Positions 38,101 to 50,200 of a DNA stretch of 64,000 bases are shown here, piece after piece (within the stretch, counting starts at the first letter, position 1; every line of letters begins with the position of its first letter). The position numbers were made by a program, and so were the translations under genes. The notes below the pieces were generated by a model. That model saw nothing but the letters and a program-made list of their open reading frames with translations, was not told where the DNA came from and did not search any database. The DNA is taken from assembly GCA_013398015.1 (NCBI GenBank), contig VZRR01012417.1:186001-250000 (forward strand). Reading direction: 5' to 3'. The DNA is from Oreocharis arfaki (Eukaryota; Chordata; Aves; Passeriformes; Paramythiidae).

Positions 38101-41030
38101 CAAAGAATGTCGTTCCTGTTATTGCTGCTCTCACTGACTGTGTGCAATAAGAAACAGTAAAGAAAAGCAGCAGTCTTGTTTTATATGATATTTTGTGCAA
38201 ATATTTTCAGAAGGTCAGCTATTAAAATTTGAAATAATGACACTTTTTTCCAATCCTGTAAATTGGTATTTTTTAAAATTTAAATTGTACCAACTCCACG
38301 TAGACTCTTAGAAGTCATTGAGGAGGGTGAGAAATTAAAAATTCCTCCTGTAATTGGAGAAGAACAATAGTAATGAAAAACAAGATTAAAATTGCCCTGT
38401 CTCTCCCAGGTTTTAAACCATGATAAATATTTGGTTTGAGCCAGTCTGTTCTTTGTTTAGAGTTACTTGACTAAAACTCTTGGCCCTAACTTGCTGGCAA
38501 TTAGGTCTATTGTATTTTTGATTAAACAGTAGTAGTGGTGGTGGGAAACCAGCATACTAGCATGGTCTTTTGGCTGTCTTCCCTTGCTCTTTAGTGTTGC
38601 CCTGAGGAACAAAGTATGGCTGGGCTGGCTCATCAGGGGTTTAGCTTGGAATGGGAACAGATTTTAATTTGAATATCTTTACCTACTGCCTGCTGTCATA
38701 CACCCAGCCACTATTCAGTGAGCTCTTGGGGGGTTTTGTTTTGCTTCCCCTGTACAAATAGCTAGTTCATGTGTGTGTAGTGCATTTGTGACTCTCTGCT
38801 CTTGTTCTGGACAAGTGCTCTCACTGCTCCTTCCTGGATAGGAAGTGAGCTCAGGACTCAAGAGCAGAGACAGCGGTGTTACCTCAGCTGCTGCAGCTCG
38901 GAGGACTTGTGGTAATCAACAGCTCTCCCCAGCTAGCAGAAGAGCTGTACCCAAAACTCTCTTTTGAAAGCCTTTGAGGTTTATGGAGAAGTAAAGGAGT
39001 GGGGAGTTCCTTTCTTTTGTGGCGTATAAATAAAGAGATCTTTTCGTATTTCTGTTATCACTGTTCTCACCCCTGTTATTTGAGGACCTGGTTTGCTGCT
39101 GGTGTACTCATTTTCCCTGTACCTGAGCTCTTTGATACCTGCCTTTATTTAGTGGTACAAGGAGAGATGCTGGTAGACATGGTGTTTATGTGCCAAAGCC
39201 GATGCTCTTGAGTCTAACTTGTGTATTCACTGTGTTTGAGGCTGGAGTCAATACATTCTAAATATAGCCGCCTAATCCAAAAAGATTTGGTGGTTTTTTG
39301 TTTTGTTTTGCTTTTTCAAAGTCATAAGATCTTATTCTTATCTTCAGCAAGTATTGGTCCATGCCTTTTGCACCCACCTCATATCGGTCTACCTTGGTGA
39401 GCATCTGGCACATGCATGGGTGTGAAAAGAAAGTACGTGTTTGCAGTGTTTATACTTTGCACTGCCACATCTCTGAGCTTTGTTTTCTTTCTTCATGAAT
39501 TCCTTGTTTGCCTACACATGCGGTTGTCATACATGCTGCACTTGCAGTGGTGGTCAAACAGCTCTCCCTTTCCAAGGCGGGTACACAGCTGAAGATCTGC
39601 CAGCCAGGGGCACGAGGTGTTGCAGGAAAGGGAACGCACTACTTAACATTTTTGCCTTTTTTTTGTTTGCTGAGAGAGGGGGGTGGTGGGGAGGGCATGG
39701 TTTTTGGCCTATATTTAATAAAAGGAGAGGGAGCTGTAAAAAGCTCCCAGTGTAATGTGAGCCTTACATGAGGAAGAACTATTTATAGATCCCTGCAATA
39801 TTTGCCTGAAGGAACTTGAGAGCAGAGCAGGGCAGTGTTACATAAAGCTGGGTGAGAGCACACTTGTGCCCTCACAGCTGCGAAGGTCAAACCCAGGGCT
39901 TGTCTTACAGTAGGCTTCCACTGTCCCTTGCCCTGAGGGGAGAAGGGACTGATGGCTCCTTCTGAAGGCCAGATCCTAGTGGTGAGAAAGTTTGGTTTGT
40001 GGAGAGCAGTGGTGTGGTTTTCTTTTAAGAGGCTTGTTATTTTTGATGTTTTGATTTCATCGCTTTTTGAGAAAACATGACTGTCTTGATTGATGACTTA
40101 ATGGTCAAATAAAGGCAAACAAGGTCACGGCAGCAGCTTTGGGGACCTTGAGAGTGAGATTTCAAGCTGTTCTTGGTTGTCTTATGGTTTAAGCAGCTTT
40201 TTGGTTATTGCTGCTGCTATTCTGGCTTTTGTTCTCTAGTGGTGACTTTTTAAATTCTAAATAACATTACCATGCCACTGGCAGTTAACCAGGTATTGTT
40301 CTGGTTTTGGATGCCTTCATCAGCTTAATACTTGTTTGTTATGAGGCTCTATAAAAGTGATTTTAGAAACCCTTCAGATCTTTAGCTTGAAAACATTTTT
40401 TTTTTATGGTTTCATAGCCAGGAGAGCCTCTCTTAGGTAGGCATATACCTGCTAAGATCCTTCATAGCATGTGGCATTAGCGCTGGGTGTTGATACTTTT
40501 CTGAAAGATTGCATTTGGCTAGGTCAAAGCGTTCCTAACCCTACTGTGAAGGAGAGAAAATTCCAAAACCAACAAAAAGCATGGAATATGATCTGAATGT
40601 ACTATAAAGCTAGGAAACTTAGGCAAGATGTTTGATTAAAAGGGCCTTGAATGGCTTTAAAATTTTGAGTAAGGATGTAGTCTGGAGTTATCCAAGATGT
40701 TTGTCCCTTTAGTTTTTACTGTAAAATTACTAGATCTCTTCTAACATGAGAAATGCAGAATTGTGTGAAGTGTTTGAAGGTAAATAAACTTCTTCTCACA
40801 TTCTGTCACTTGTCTATGACACTTAGACTCTTTATGTGCCTTGAGTTAGAGGTTTTAACTAAGCAGTCAGCATTTTGCATGTTTAAAAGGCAGCTTCTGA
40901 GCAGAAGCTAAACCTGTTGGTTTATAAGAGAGTATATACTACAGCACATAATTAGAACAACTAAATTATTAAGTAAATTATTTGGGATCATATTCAGCCT
41001 TTATCTTAGTATTAAACAGTGAGTGTTTAT

Positions 41031-41044
41031 GTGTGTGTGTGTGT
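41031..41044. repeat. (GT)7 microsatellite
   Basis: Seven GT units follow 'gtttat'. A similar shorter GT run lies near 36727-36738. Confidence 0.8.
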
Positions 41045-42883
41045 AAAAACCGGACCTTTTGCAAATGGTTGTTTCTTCAAGGTCTGACAAAGTGTGTTTA
41101 AATGGAAGAAGGCATTTTGACTGGCTTTTGAACCCACCCACTTTAGTGAAGAAACTGTTTTTAAATTAAAAAAGGCGAACTTTTATAGATTCAAAATGCG
41201 CATTATGAAAGAAATAAAGAGTTGAATACTTAAAACAAGTCTAAGTTGCTTCAGTCAATTGTTTTCCCAAACAACAAGGGTAGGTGAGCATGTTTATCTT
41301 CCTACAGATGAGACAGACATATGAAGTAGCTTTGATTTGCTTCAGTGTCTACATGGAGCATTTTGCATCTGAAGAAGTTTTTTTTTGGTGAGGGGTAAAT
41401 AAGAACCTTGAGGCTTCTTTTTAAACAACTTAGTAAAACTTACCAGACTTAGAGTAAGACAGAGGTGTTTAGTAGATTTATAACGTGATGCACAAAACAA
41501 GGAAGAATATTTCTGGTGGGACTCCTTCAAGTACTTAAAAGTGTGGAATTTGCACGTTCTAAGACCTTCTGATGTGTTTAAGCAGCAGTTAGTACTTAGT
41601 AAATGAGAATTAGTGAATTAGTAACTGAGAATACAGGATCAGGGCTCTGAAGCTCCAGGTGGATGTGAAGAGCAGAAAGCTCTCTCAATCCCTTGATACC
41701 TTGTGGTTCTGTCGAAATTAGCAAATACTTGGGTCAGTAGGGGTGAGTGACTAGATCAAAACACTGAAGCTTCTTAAATCTTCATTAGTGATGTGAGGGG
41801 GTTACTTTAGATTAGATTTAGCTTGTCACCTTGAGCTTAATGTCCCCACTTACGTGTGCAGTTTGAAGCTTCTTGAAGGAGAAAATTTAATAGGTACACA
41901 CCAGATGACTTGTCAGTGATGTAGCCCATGGGGCTACCTGAAGTTTCATGTCCATGTTAGACAGCAAGTAGCATCTGAAGTGCATCTTGGAACAGAGTTT
42001 TCAGATTCTTACTCAAAAAGGAATTGATGGTTCGTATGCACCAGAACTGTTCTGCAAAACCAGCCAGCTCACAGTAAATGGTTTTGCTTCTGCTCTAAAC
42101 CAAACAGCGTAGTTAAATTATGTATGAGAGTATGCATAGCAAAAGGATGACCTGGAAGATTTTAGTCAGATATTCTAGAAAGATATTTTCCCCTCTGTTA
42201 AGGAAGTATTTCTTTAAATTGGCAGATGTTCACAGTGTCCTAGTTGCCATTTTAGACTATTGAATGAAAGTAGTATTTAAATCACAAAATCTGAGCTGTA
42301 TAACTAAAAATGGTTCAAAGCTTAATCATCACCAAAGGGTGCAGGATGTGGGTCCTGGGTGGCACGTTTAGAGTTCCAGCTGTTTTGTGACTACAGTAAA
42401 TTGCTGTTGCTGCAATGCAAGACGGTGGTAAGAATAATGTTGCAAAGTTATAGATAACGTATTCCGCATTGCTGGGCTCTAGGTAAGCACATGGCTGAAC
42501 ACCTCTGTATCTTCTTCTGCTTTTGATGGAGGAAGAAGGATTACTTAAAATCATATGTGTATTTAGATTCAGAGTTAAGTTGCATTTAGTGCTGAATGCA
42601 GAAAAACTTCATCTCAAATGGCAGTGGAAAAGCAAGTGGTTTATTTTATTTGCTTGTATATGAAATTTGTGGTGTGTGAAACTCAACCCTTTCCCCACAA
42701 TACAAACTGCAAAGAAAAAATGAAATAATTTCTTTTAATGTCCAGAACCCAGAAATGGCTGGCTGATGTGGAAATTTTTTTTCCCCTCTACCTCAAAACC
42801 ATCAAACTTTGGCTGTTGTCTAATGTAAATGTATGTGTCTGTTAGCTTTGGACTGCTTTGCCTAGATAACTAGCGGAGCTGGA

Positions 42884-42898
42884 TTTTTTTTTTTTTTT
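42884..42898. repeat. Poly(T) run of 15
   Basis: An uninterrupted T run followed by AAATTAAG. No adjoining repeat body is recognised. Confidence 0.75.
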
Positions 42899-43452
42899 AA
42901 ATTAAGTGGAACGCAGAGCTGACTAATCACAGCTCAATTCTTGACTTGCCTTTTGTAATCTGGGCTGCCACATGTACACTACAGTCAGCACCCAATGTAC
43001 TTCATTGCGTCATGGTTATGTTGCAGTCATAGTCCAGTCTGTTGTGTGGATGTACTATTAAATTGCAGAGGTGTTGGCTCTATGTAGAATTTAAGGTCTT
43101 GGTATAGTAATCATGCCAATACCCTGTTTTAGGCACTTACTAGGTTAGACCAAAATCTGAGCATTCTACGGAGGTGGTGTGCCAGGTGCAAGTCTTTGTG
43201 CTTCTGTCATCACTCAAACAAAGTGCAAGGTTGGAATAAATGCCTTTAACAAACAGCTGACAAATAAGGTTTTTTCAGAGTAGAATGACCCTTGTTAAAA
43301 AGATATAGATGATAAACTTCAGGGAATTTTGCTGTTTCAGCAGACAGTTTTACACCGAAGAATTAAGTTCAAATGTTCCAAATTAACTATTTCTTTAGTC
43401 CCGCATCTGTCTACTGGCCTCAAACTGTCATTGTATTTAGACTGGGAGAAAT

Positions 43453-43507
43453 GGTACAATACAGCCAAAGGTACAATACAGCTTTTGCCATACTGAGGCA
43501 AAAGCTG
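43453..43507. repeat. 13-bp direct repeat leading into an 11-bp hairpin
   Basis: GGTACAATACAGC occurs at 43453-43465 and again at 43470-43482, separated by CAAA. The second copy runs straight into a hairpin with arms CAGCTTTTGCC (43479-43489) and GGCAAAAGCTG (43497-43507) and a 7-nt loop. The stem is perfect. Function is unknown. Confidence 0.75.
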
Positions 43508-46500
43508 AATTATGTCATATTAGGTAGGAGAGGAGTTATTTAAATCCTGTATGCAGGCTGCTGTTGACATGTGCAGTAGAAAGAATGAAATGGGTTGAAT
43601 TTTCATTAAGAAAAGTTATAATCTGATTTATAAACTCTGCACTTGTTTAGATGTCAGATTAAGTACAATGCTGCAATAATGATTTATATCCTCATTTATA
43701 TGTCAGAAGGAGTAAATACCAAAGAGTACAGTAACAATTCGTACCATCTTGTTTATGAATATTGTATGTGCAGGTGACACTGACTAAAGAATAACATTAA
43801 TGTTGTGTATTTCATGGGGACAGTAGCTACTGTGTTCATTTCTCTTCATGGCTGTTTTGACAATCTGGTAAATAGTGCTCAGTTGCAGTTTGTTTTTATT
43901 TTCTGTAAAAGGAAGACTTAGAAATTTAAAGGACAAGTGTGGGCTGCCTAGATTAGGTGGTAATATTTGCCTTGCAAGAGAGGCCATGCAAACAGTGTCT
44001 CTGTAGGCTTTAGAAGGGTGAACAACATTTCTCCCGTGTGTATGGAAACTGAGGATGCTTAATAAGCCTGAAAGGAAGCAGACTTACACATTCATGCTGG
44101 CTTTCTTTCCTCCACAATACGAGGTTTTAAGATCAAGGCAAATTCTCTTCCTTAGTCCTGAACTTTCTCATGTAGATGCTCTACGTGTTTCTGCAGTAGA
44201 CCAGGCAGGCAGACTGTTGTGAATTTTGGGGAGGGTTGGCTTTTGTTCCTTCTTTGTGCTTTCAGGCTTATTTTTTTCTAGTTTCCATAAGTGTCAACAG
44301 TGAAACAGGTTGTGTGAAGGAAGAGCACTGATGACTTTTGTTTCTGTTTAGTGTATCTCTGTTTACTCTTAACAGAGACAAGGCAGGAGCTGTTGTGGTG
44401 GGGTTTACAGGAGGGGAAGAACTGGTTCCATGGTACCTCAGTGGAGTGAATATTAAGAGGTGAAACCCATTCAACACAAACTTCTATGGCAAACTGGGAT
44501 GTTATGTTCTGGCCAAAAGTACATTTGTTGAGAACTGTGTGGGAGAGAGTCAGAAATGAGTAGAGGTGGTCAGGTATGTCAGATGTTGGATGTCATTTAT
44601 TCGGAAAAGTTACAAGATCCTAAAGTGCCAGAACTCACTTGAAGACTGCACACAAATTTCACCTTGCTTAACAGTGTTATTTCATTCAGGAGTGCTGTTG
44701 TGTTCCTGGCTTCCTGAGGTTGCTAAGGCAGGGCCTGGGGAGGAGGGGAGGCGAGGGCAAGAAAAGCTGAAGAGTGCTGTCGGTGCTTTTAGTTACTTAA
44801 TCCTTGTTCATAACAACAGACTTATCTAACAGTTTCACAAAACAAAACGAATTCATAGATGTGTGGTAGCAGCTAGGACAAAATTGAGCCCGTCTAATCA
44901 GTCAGTCTGTGTGTTTCCAGTGCTTTTCCTTCTTTATAGCTTAAACTGTTTGTATCTTCAGTGTAGAGGGGAAAATTAAGATTTGCATTTTGATTCCAAC
45001 TTCATTTGAGCAGCTAATTTCTAATATCAGTAATCTCCCTCCTGTTATTTCCAAAGAGCCACTTGAAAGGGGACCATTTTAAAAGTAATCAGTACAAGTA
45101 ACCCCATTGTTCTTTTCAGTATGTACTGTGATAGTGCAGGAATAATGGATGCTCTGCAGGGGAACCATAACACTTTCTGTTAAAGCACTCGAGTGAAACT
45201 TTCTCTTCCTGCAGCTCCCACAGTAGAGTATCATTTTTATTAGGGTATGGTATAAATTTATCATTCGATTTAGTATGTTTCTTTTGCTGTTATGGTCCTT
45301 ACAAAATACAGTTTTTGAGTCTCTGAGTGTGAGAACTATTTCCAGGTTAAATCGTACCATGCAGAAATACAAATGTATGTAATTCAGGAAAACTTAATGA
45401 AATGTTATTTTGTGTATAGGGGTGTTTTTTCTAAGAGTTAATATTGCCCATCTGTTTTCTAGTTATGATGTTCTGATTTCAGTGCAAATGTATCCTTGAG
45501 ACCCTCTGAAAGGGGGAGAGAATTTTGCTTTTTTGTTCTTACACCTGTGCTGAAGGGGAAAAATAGGTAGAGAAAAGATAGTGCTGGTGCAGTGTTTCAG
45601 CTTTGTTGCAAGACTTCTCCAAAACTTACTCTCAGAAGGTCTGAATGCCTGATCTTTGTCTTGACAGTTTAGAGACAGATATTTGAGTCTTGCAGTGACA
45701 ATTTCTAGAAATACTGTCATGTTTTGGTGGAGCAATAATGTTATTGGCTAGAAATGCCAGAAAACAAGATGCCAAAATACTGAGTATAATTTTAACAGCA
45801 AAATAAGATTATCTGGACATGTTCCTATAGATTAGAGAGAGCCTTTTTCACACAAAATTCTGAAGAAAACGGTTGTATATCTGGTTCTCAATGAAACACT
45901 GAACATAGCATGTTTTGTTGCTGCATTTGCATATGGAATTGCATCCACACCTGCTGCTTACAAACCAGTGCAATTATGTCTTCTTGCTGTCTGTCTTTCT
46001 GTTTTTCCCATGTTGTCTGGGTGTTCCTGTGTGGCTTGTTCTTCAGTTCCCACTTAGGCCTTGTAGCTATTACATGTATAAAGTCTTTCAAGTCCTTCCC
46101 CAAGTCTGTTTTTCTGCAATCCCATTATTATATTTTCCTTTCCTAGCAGTGGGGAGCATTTGCATCTTTCCTTACACTGCTGATAACCAAAAGCAGTATA
46201 CCACCAGTTTTTGCAGTGCCTTTAGCTCCTTACACAGAAGGTTTGGTGAAGTTTTGGGAGAAATGTGCTCTTCTTCATTCCTTCTCTGGCCAATTTCATC
46301 TTGCTTTCTTGTCTTGTGGGGATATCGCTATCCAGCCTCGAGGGGCTTTGTTCCCATTTTGAGGCTGAGGCACTAGGGAGCAGAAGTGTGGTCACTCTCT
46401 TAACTCAGTGTGCCTTGAGTTTTGTTTTCTGTGTGCTCTATAAATGGAGCAGAGGTGCCGGCTGCCACTCTGTCAGTGAGGGGCTGGGCTGTGCAGTGGA

Positions 46501-46988
46501 GAGGAAAGTCTAGTAGGGTTATAGGATAAACTTCTAATCATTGCTGTTTGTTTGCTATCAGTTGATTTCAAAATTGAAATGCCAGTAGATCAACCAGTGA
46601 TGTGCTGCCTGTCTGTATGAGCTGGCTCATACAGATGCTGGGTTGCACAGAGCTTTGGCGTGGCTGGCATGAGAGAAAGCTGGTGAATTAGCCAAGGTGA
46701 ATGGACTGTGCTTACTGCAAGTTGGGATAGGCAAAATATGGGTGTTTGTAAAAGCTGTTGGTAAAAAACACGGTACGAGGAATTGCGCTTTGCTGCTGTG
46801 CAGGGTGCAGAGTGCACACGACTGCAAAGTGCAGACATAGGCAGCTGCTCTGTGAAGAGTGTTGGTGTTTTAGTATTTGCTGAATTTGTCAGGTTAAACT
46901 AATGGCTAAGGAAAAGAAAATCATCTGTCCTGATATACGCTGTTTGGAATGGCTTGAATTGAACATTTGTTTCTTTTGTGTTCCGCAG

Positions 46989-47281
46989 ACTTCTTGAAGC
47001 CAGCTGTAGCAAAGAGAAGGAGTTCCATCTGTGCCAGCCAGCCCCAGTCTCCAGTGCTGGTCCCCCTGATGGCACATTGCACAAGCCTGTGAAACCTGCC
47101 AAGCTGGACGCCACAGCTTTGCACGACTGCACTTTGGCCGCCACCGTGCCTCCCTCGGAGCTGTCGAGCCATGCAGTCCTAGCCTGCGACACAGGCATTC
47201 ACGAGGAGCACTATGTAAGCGAAGGGGTGGAAGATGATGTGCCAGACTGCAGAGAGTACAGAGATGCCTGCACCATTACTG
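46989..47281 (+). CDS. TRAK1: TRAK1 coding exon 2 (N-terminal segment, partial CDS)
   Basis: This 293-nt exon lies between a canonical acceptor (ttttgtgttccgcag) and donor (ACTG then gtaagc). It has one base completing a codon, 97 full codons, and one trailing G that joins exon 3 to make GAT (Asp). The peptide begins LLEASCSKEKEF, carries many Cys, Pro, Ser and acidic residues (EEHYVSEGVEDDVPD) and looks disordered, with no domain. It ends RDACTIT, then D-VCN in the next exon, similar to the RDSESIT-DVC that I recall in TRAK2. GC and CpG content are higher than in the flanking intron, as expected of coding DNA. There is no in-frame ATG, so translation must start further upstream. The mammalian TRAK1 N-terminus I recall (ending TNAC-DVC) is different, so this may be an alternative or lineage-retained 5' exon. 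Confidence 0.75.
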
Positions 47282-50200
47282 GTAAGCAGTCAAATCTTTC
47301 ACCTTGGTAAGCCTGGGGGGAGGTGTGGAGTAAAGCTTCTGTTCATAAGCTCGTGGTAGGGTATCTGCTTCATGGGCGGTGCTGCCACAGTTAAGAAGTG
47401 ATTTCACAGGCACCAGGATTTTTAATGAAAGCACTTGGTAATGCTTAAGGTCCTTGCAAATAGGCCACACCAATGACAGCTGTGAAACCAGGTTACTGTA
47501 TTTATGTGCTAGGAAAATTGAACCATTTGAAAGTTTGTTTGGAAAATAACCGAAGTCAGGGATGAGGAGAAGGGAATACTGCAGCCTAAAGTTTATGGAA
47601 TGCTTGTCCTAATGTTCAGCATAATTTAGATTTTTATCTTCATAAGAGAATTGCTTTGTAGGAGAAGAGGGATGGCAGAAATAGGATTTAACATTTTAAC
47701 TTCACATATTTTTGCTTTTCAAAGCCATTTAATTTTTTCACATTAGTTCTGGAACAGTAAAAGTTAATATAATATTGAATAGCTTCTTCTGCATGCTTTT
47801 ATGAAAGGTTGAGTACCTTATTATAGATTCATACAAATAAATTGAATATGTGTTGAAGTATGGTATTTTGAATAGAATTAGATTCTTAGTGCTGTGGTCA
47901 GCTGACCCAATTTTTTTGTGTTTGAATAATCATTGTAAGTCAGTTTAGTCATGGTTATGGCCATGAAATGACAGGCAATTTCCATTCCAAGTGCATGATT
48001 TGTTGGCTGAGCTGTGAGGCTTCTTTTAGCCTAACATGACTTTGTGAGTTCTTAGTCCTTTTGGGAACGTTTGAGCAGTCAGTTGAGTTTTTGAAAGGGA
48101 GAAATGAGATGGCTGCGAAAACCAGCAATAAGACTAAGGCCATTCTACTTGGCAGCCGGATACTTTTAACCTGAGTTACTTTCAGCCCTTTCTAGAATTG
48201 TCTTTAAGGCACAGAATTGGTTAATGGTGACGGTCAGCTGCAGCTTTAGTAACACACCTTAGCTTAGCTCAGCCCAACAGTTGTGTAGTTATTAAGGGTT
48301 GATATTCTGAAAAAAAAGAAATAGAAGGGCAGAGGTGCTCTCAAGTCCATTGTGATTTCGTTGGGAAGACAAGCAGCAGGATTAACACTGGAGTCACTTT
48401 TTCAGGTATGCATCTACATCAAATAAATGTTTTGTTTAAAGAAACTTACTTGCCACCCTTCCTTCCTTGTTTTCATGGATTTAAAGCTGCTTGGTTGGTT
48501 CAAAAATGGGTCATCCTTTTGACTTCCATGTGGATAGTTGCTTGTTAGGTAGACTAGAAACTACACATCACATAAATGCATTCCTGATAGTATAACTCTG
48601 TTTTTCAGGCCCCTTGTAGAAGGATCTTGGAAAAGGCTGTAGCCTGTCTCCACCCCCTCTCCTCCTTCCCCTCTTAACAGGAATTTAACTTTGTTTTTCT
48701 GTTTCTGGCTGTAAGCCACGGCAACCAACTTCTTTCATGAATCAAGGTGCCTTCTTGATTATGGTTCCTTGACAGGCAAGACAAACTCACTTTTTAAACT
48801 TTTAAAAAGTTTTTATTAAATGGAGGCCAGTACATGTTCTTGCTACTTCACATTCCTTCAAGCCTGGTGTAGTTTCTGAATCTCTTTCTTCTTGCTTAGC
48901 TGTCAGCCAAGTGTTGTTTACAGATTGATCCTAAATTGCTTTTTAAAATGGATTTGCTGTTCTGCGGTGTCAGATTTGTACTGTTTGTGACCTGAGTACA
49001 ACATGATGTGACTTGCAGTAGAAATAGCAGTGGTTTTGTTAATTGTTTGGTTAGTTGGAGTTTTTTTTGGTGTTTATGGATTTTTTGAGTTTCAGCTTTT
49101 TGTTGTGTGTTTTAAAGGTGTCATAGGGCACAGGCTGGAAGTAAGGAATTGGTCTCATATTCAAACTGTTGTGTTTGCTGGCAGTAGAGAGGCACTTTGG
49201 CATTCTCTGTCAGCAGCACCATCTTTCCTGCCTGGAACCCAAGTGCAGATTCAATGTAGCTGAGAGCATTGCACATTCTGATTGTGCTAAGTGTGTGTTC
49301 TTGGATGCAAGGCTGGCTTGAACATTTCCTGTTCCCAAACCATCTCAGAATTGTGCTTGAACAGATTTCTGTGGGAGTGCAACTCTAAGTATTTTAGGCA
49401 ACTGGTCTGGATAGAATCTTTGCTCTGCTTTAGTGTCAGAGAGGAGATGAGGGTTACTTTTTAGTTAGGTTGCACCTCTGATCTGTCCTATTGTGTGGCC
49501 TAAAAGCAGTTATGTTGGCATAACAGAGGCAATAAGCACTGCAGGGCTGGGCCCAGGTGACAGAAAACAGTGTGGTGAAAAATTTCCTTGAGCCAATGTC
49601 TGAGAGAGGGACGGCACCATAAAAGCATTTTTCCCACTGAATTTGGTATTAAAGCACCATCCAAAGCTCATAGGTGCTGCAAGTGAAGCTTTATGCAGGT
49701 AAATGCATCCAAATCTGTGCTGACTTAAGCACAAAAGGGCAAATGAAATAGGATAGTTGATCCATTGAAAAAAATTGTTTGTGGATGTTTTAAGAGTTAT
49801 TATGAGCAAAGTGCTGGTGGAGCACATACTTTCTAAACACTAAACCTGAAGATGGACTCAGTAGCTGTTTTAATAGATTTTTTTGTTTTGTAATACTCCA
49901 TTTTAGGTTTTGTTAGCAAGATTTAGGAGAAAAGATCGATGTAGTCCGACTTGAAGTTTCTATTGCTGATGACTGTAAAGCTCCTGTAGGTAAACGGGCA
50001 GGAGACCCAAGTCCTGAGGTTGGTGGACAGTGGGGCAGCACTGTATGGAAGTGTCATGGTGCTGCTACGTGTGGGAGGCACCTGTCATGTCCTAGTTGTT
50101 TTTTTTTCCTTTTAGCTTTTCTTTTTCTTGCTGCTCCTATTATCCGAGAGCATAAAGACAGGAATGCGGATGTAGCACCATCTAGTGTTCTTTTTGCTAG

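Larger units (their letters stand above)
1571..46988 (+). other. TRAK1: TRAK1 intron 1 (about 45.4 kb)
   Basis: Non-coding interval between the CpG-island donor (gtgagc at 1571) and the exon 2 acceptor (ttttgtgttccgcag ending at 46988). It holds a few CR1 fragments, T-rich and GT-rich simple sequence and several short inverted repeats, listed separately. Open frames inside it are mostly under 110 codons, on both strands, and show no family resemblance that I recognise. Alternative first exons could hide here. The intron call depends on the exon 1 assignment. Confidence 0.6.
24281..46988. other. Intronic stretch, rest of intron 1
   Basis: Mostly AT-rich non-coding DNA. It contains a hairpin at 26227-26252, a 12-bp tandem duplication at 28948-28971, a polypyrimidine tract at 29098-29153, a GC-richer patch with an open frame at 33626-34030, a (GT)7 run at 41031-41044, a T run at 42884-42898 and a direct repeat plus hairpin at 43453-43507. 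I recognise no CR1 copy in this 22 kb, which is unusually clean. No exon is established. Confidence 0.4.
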
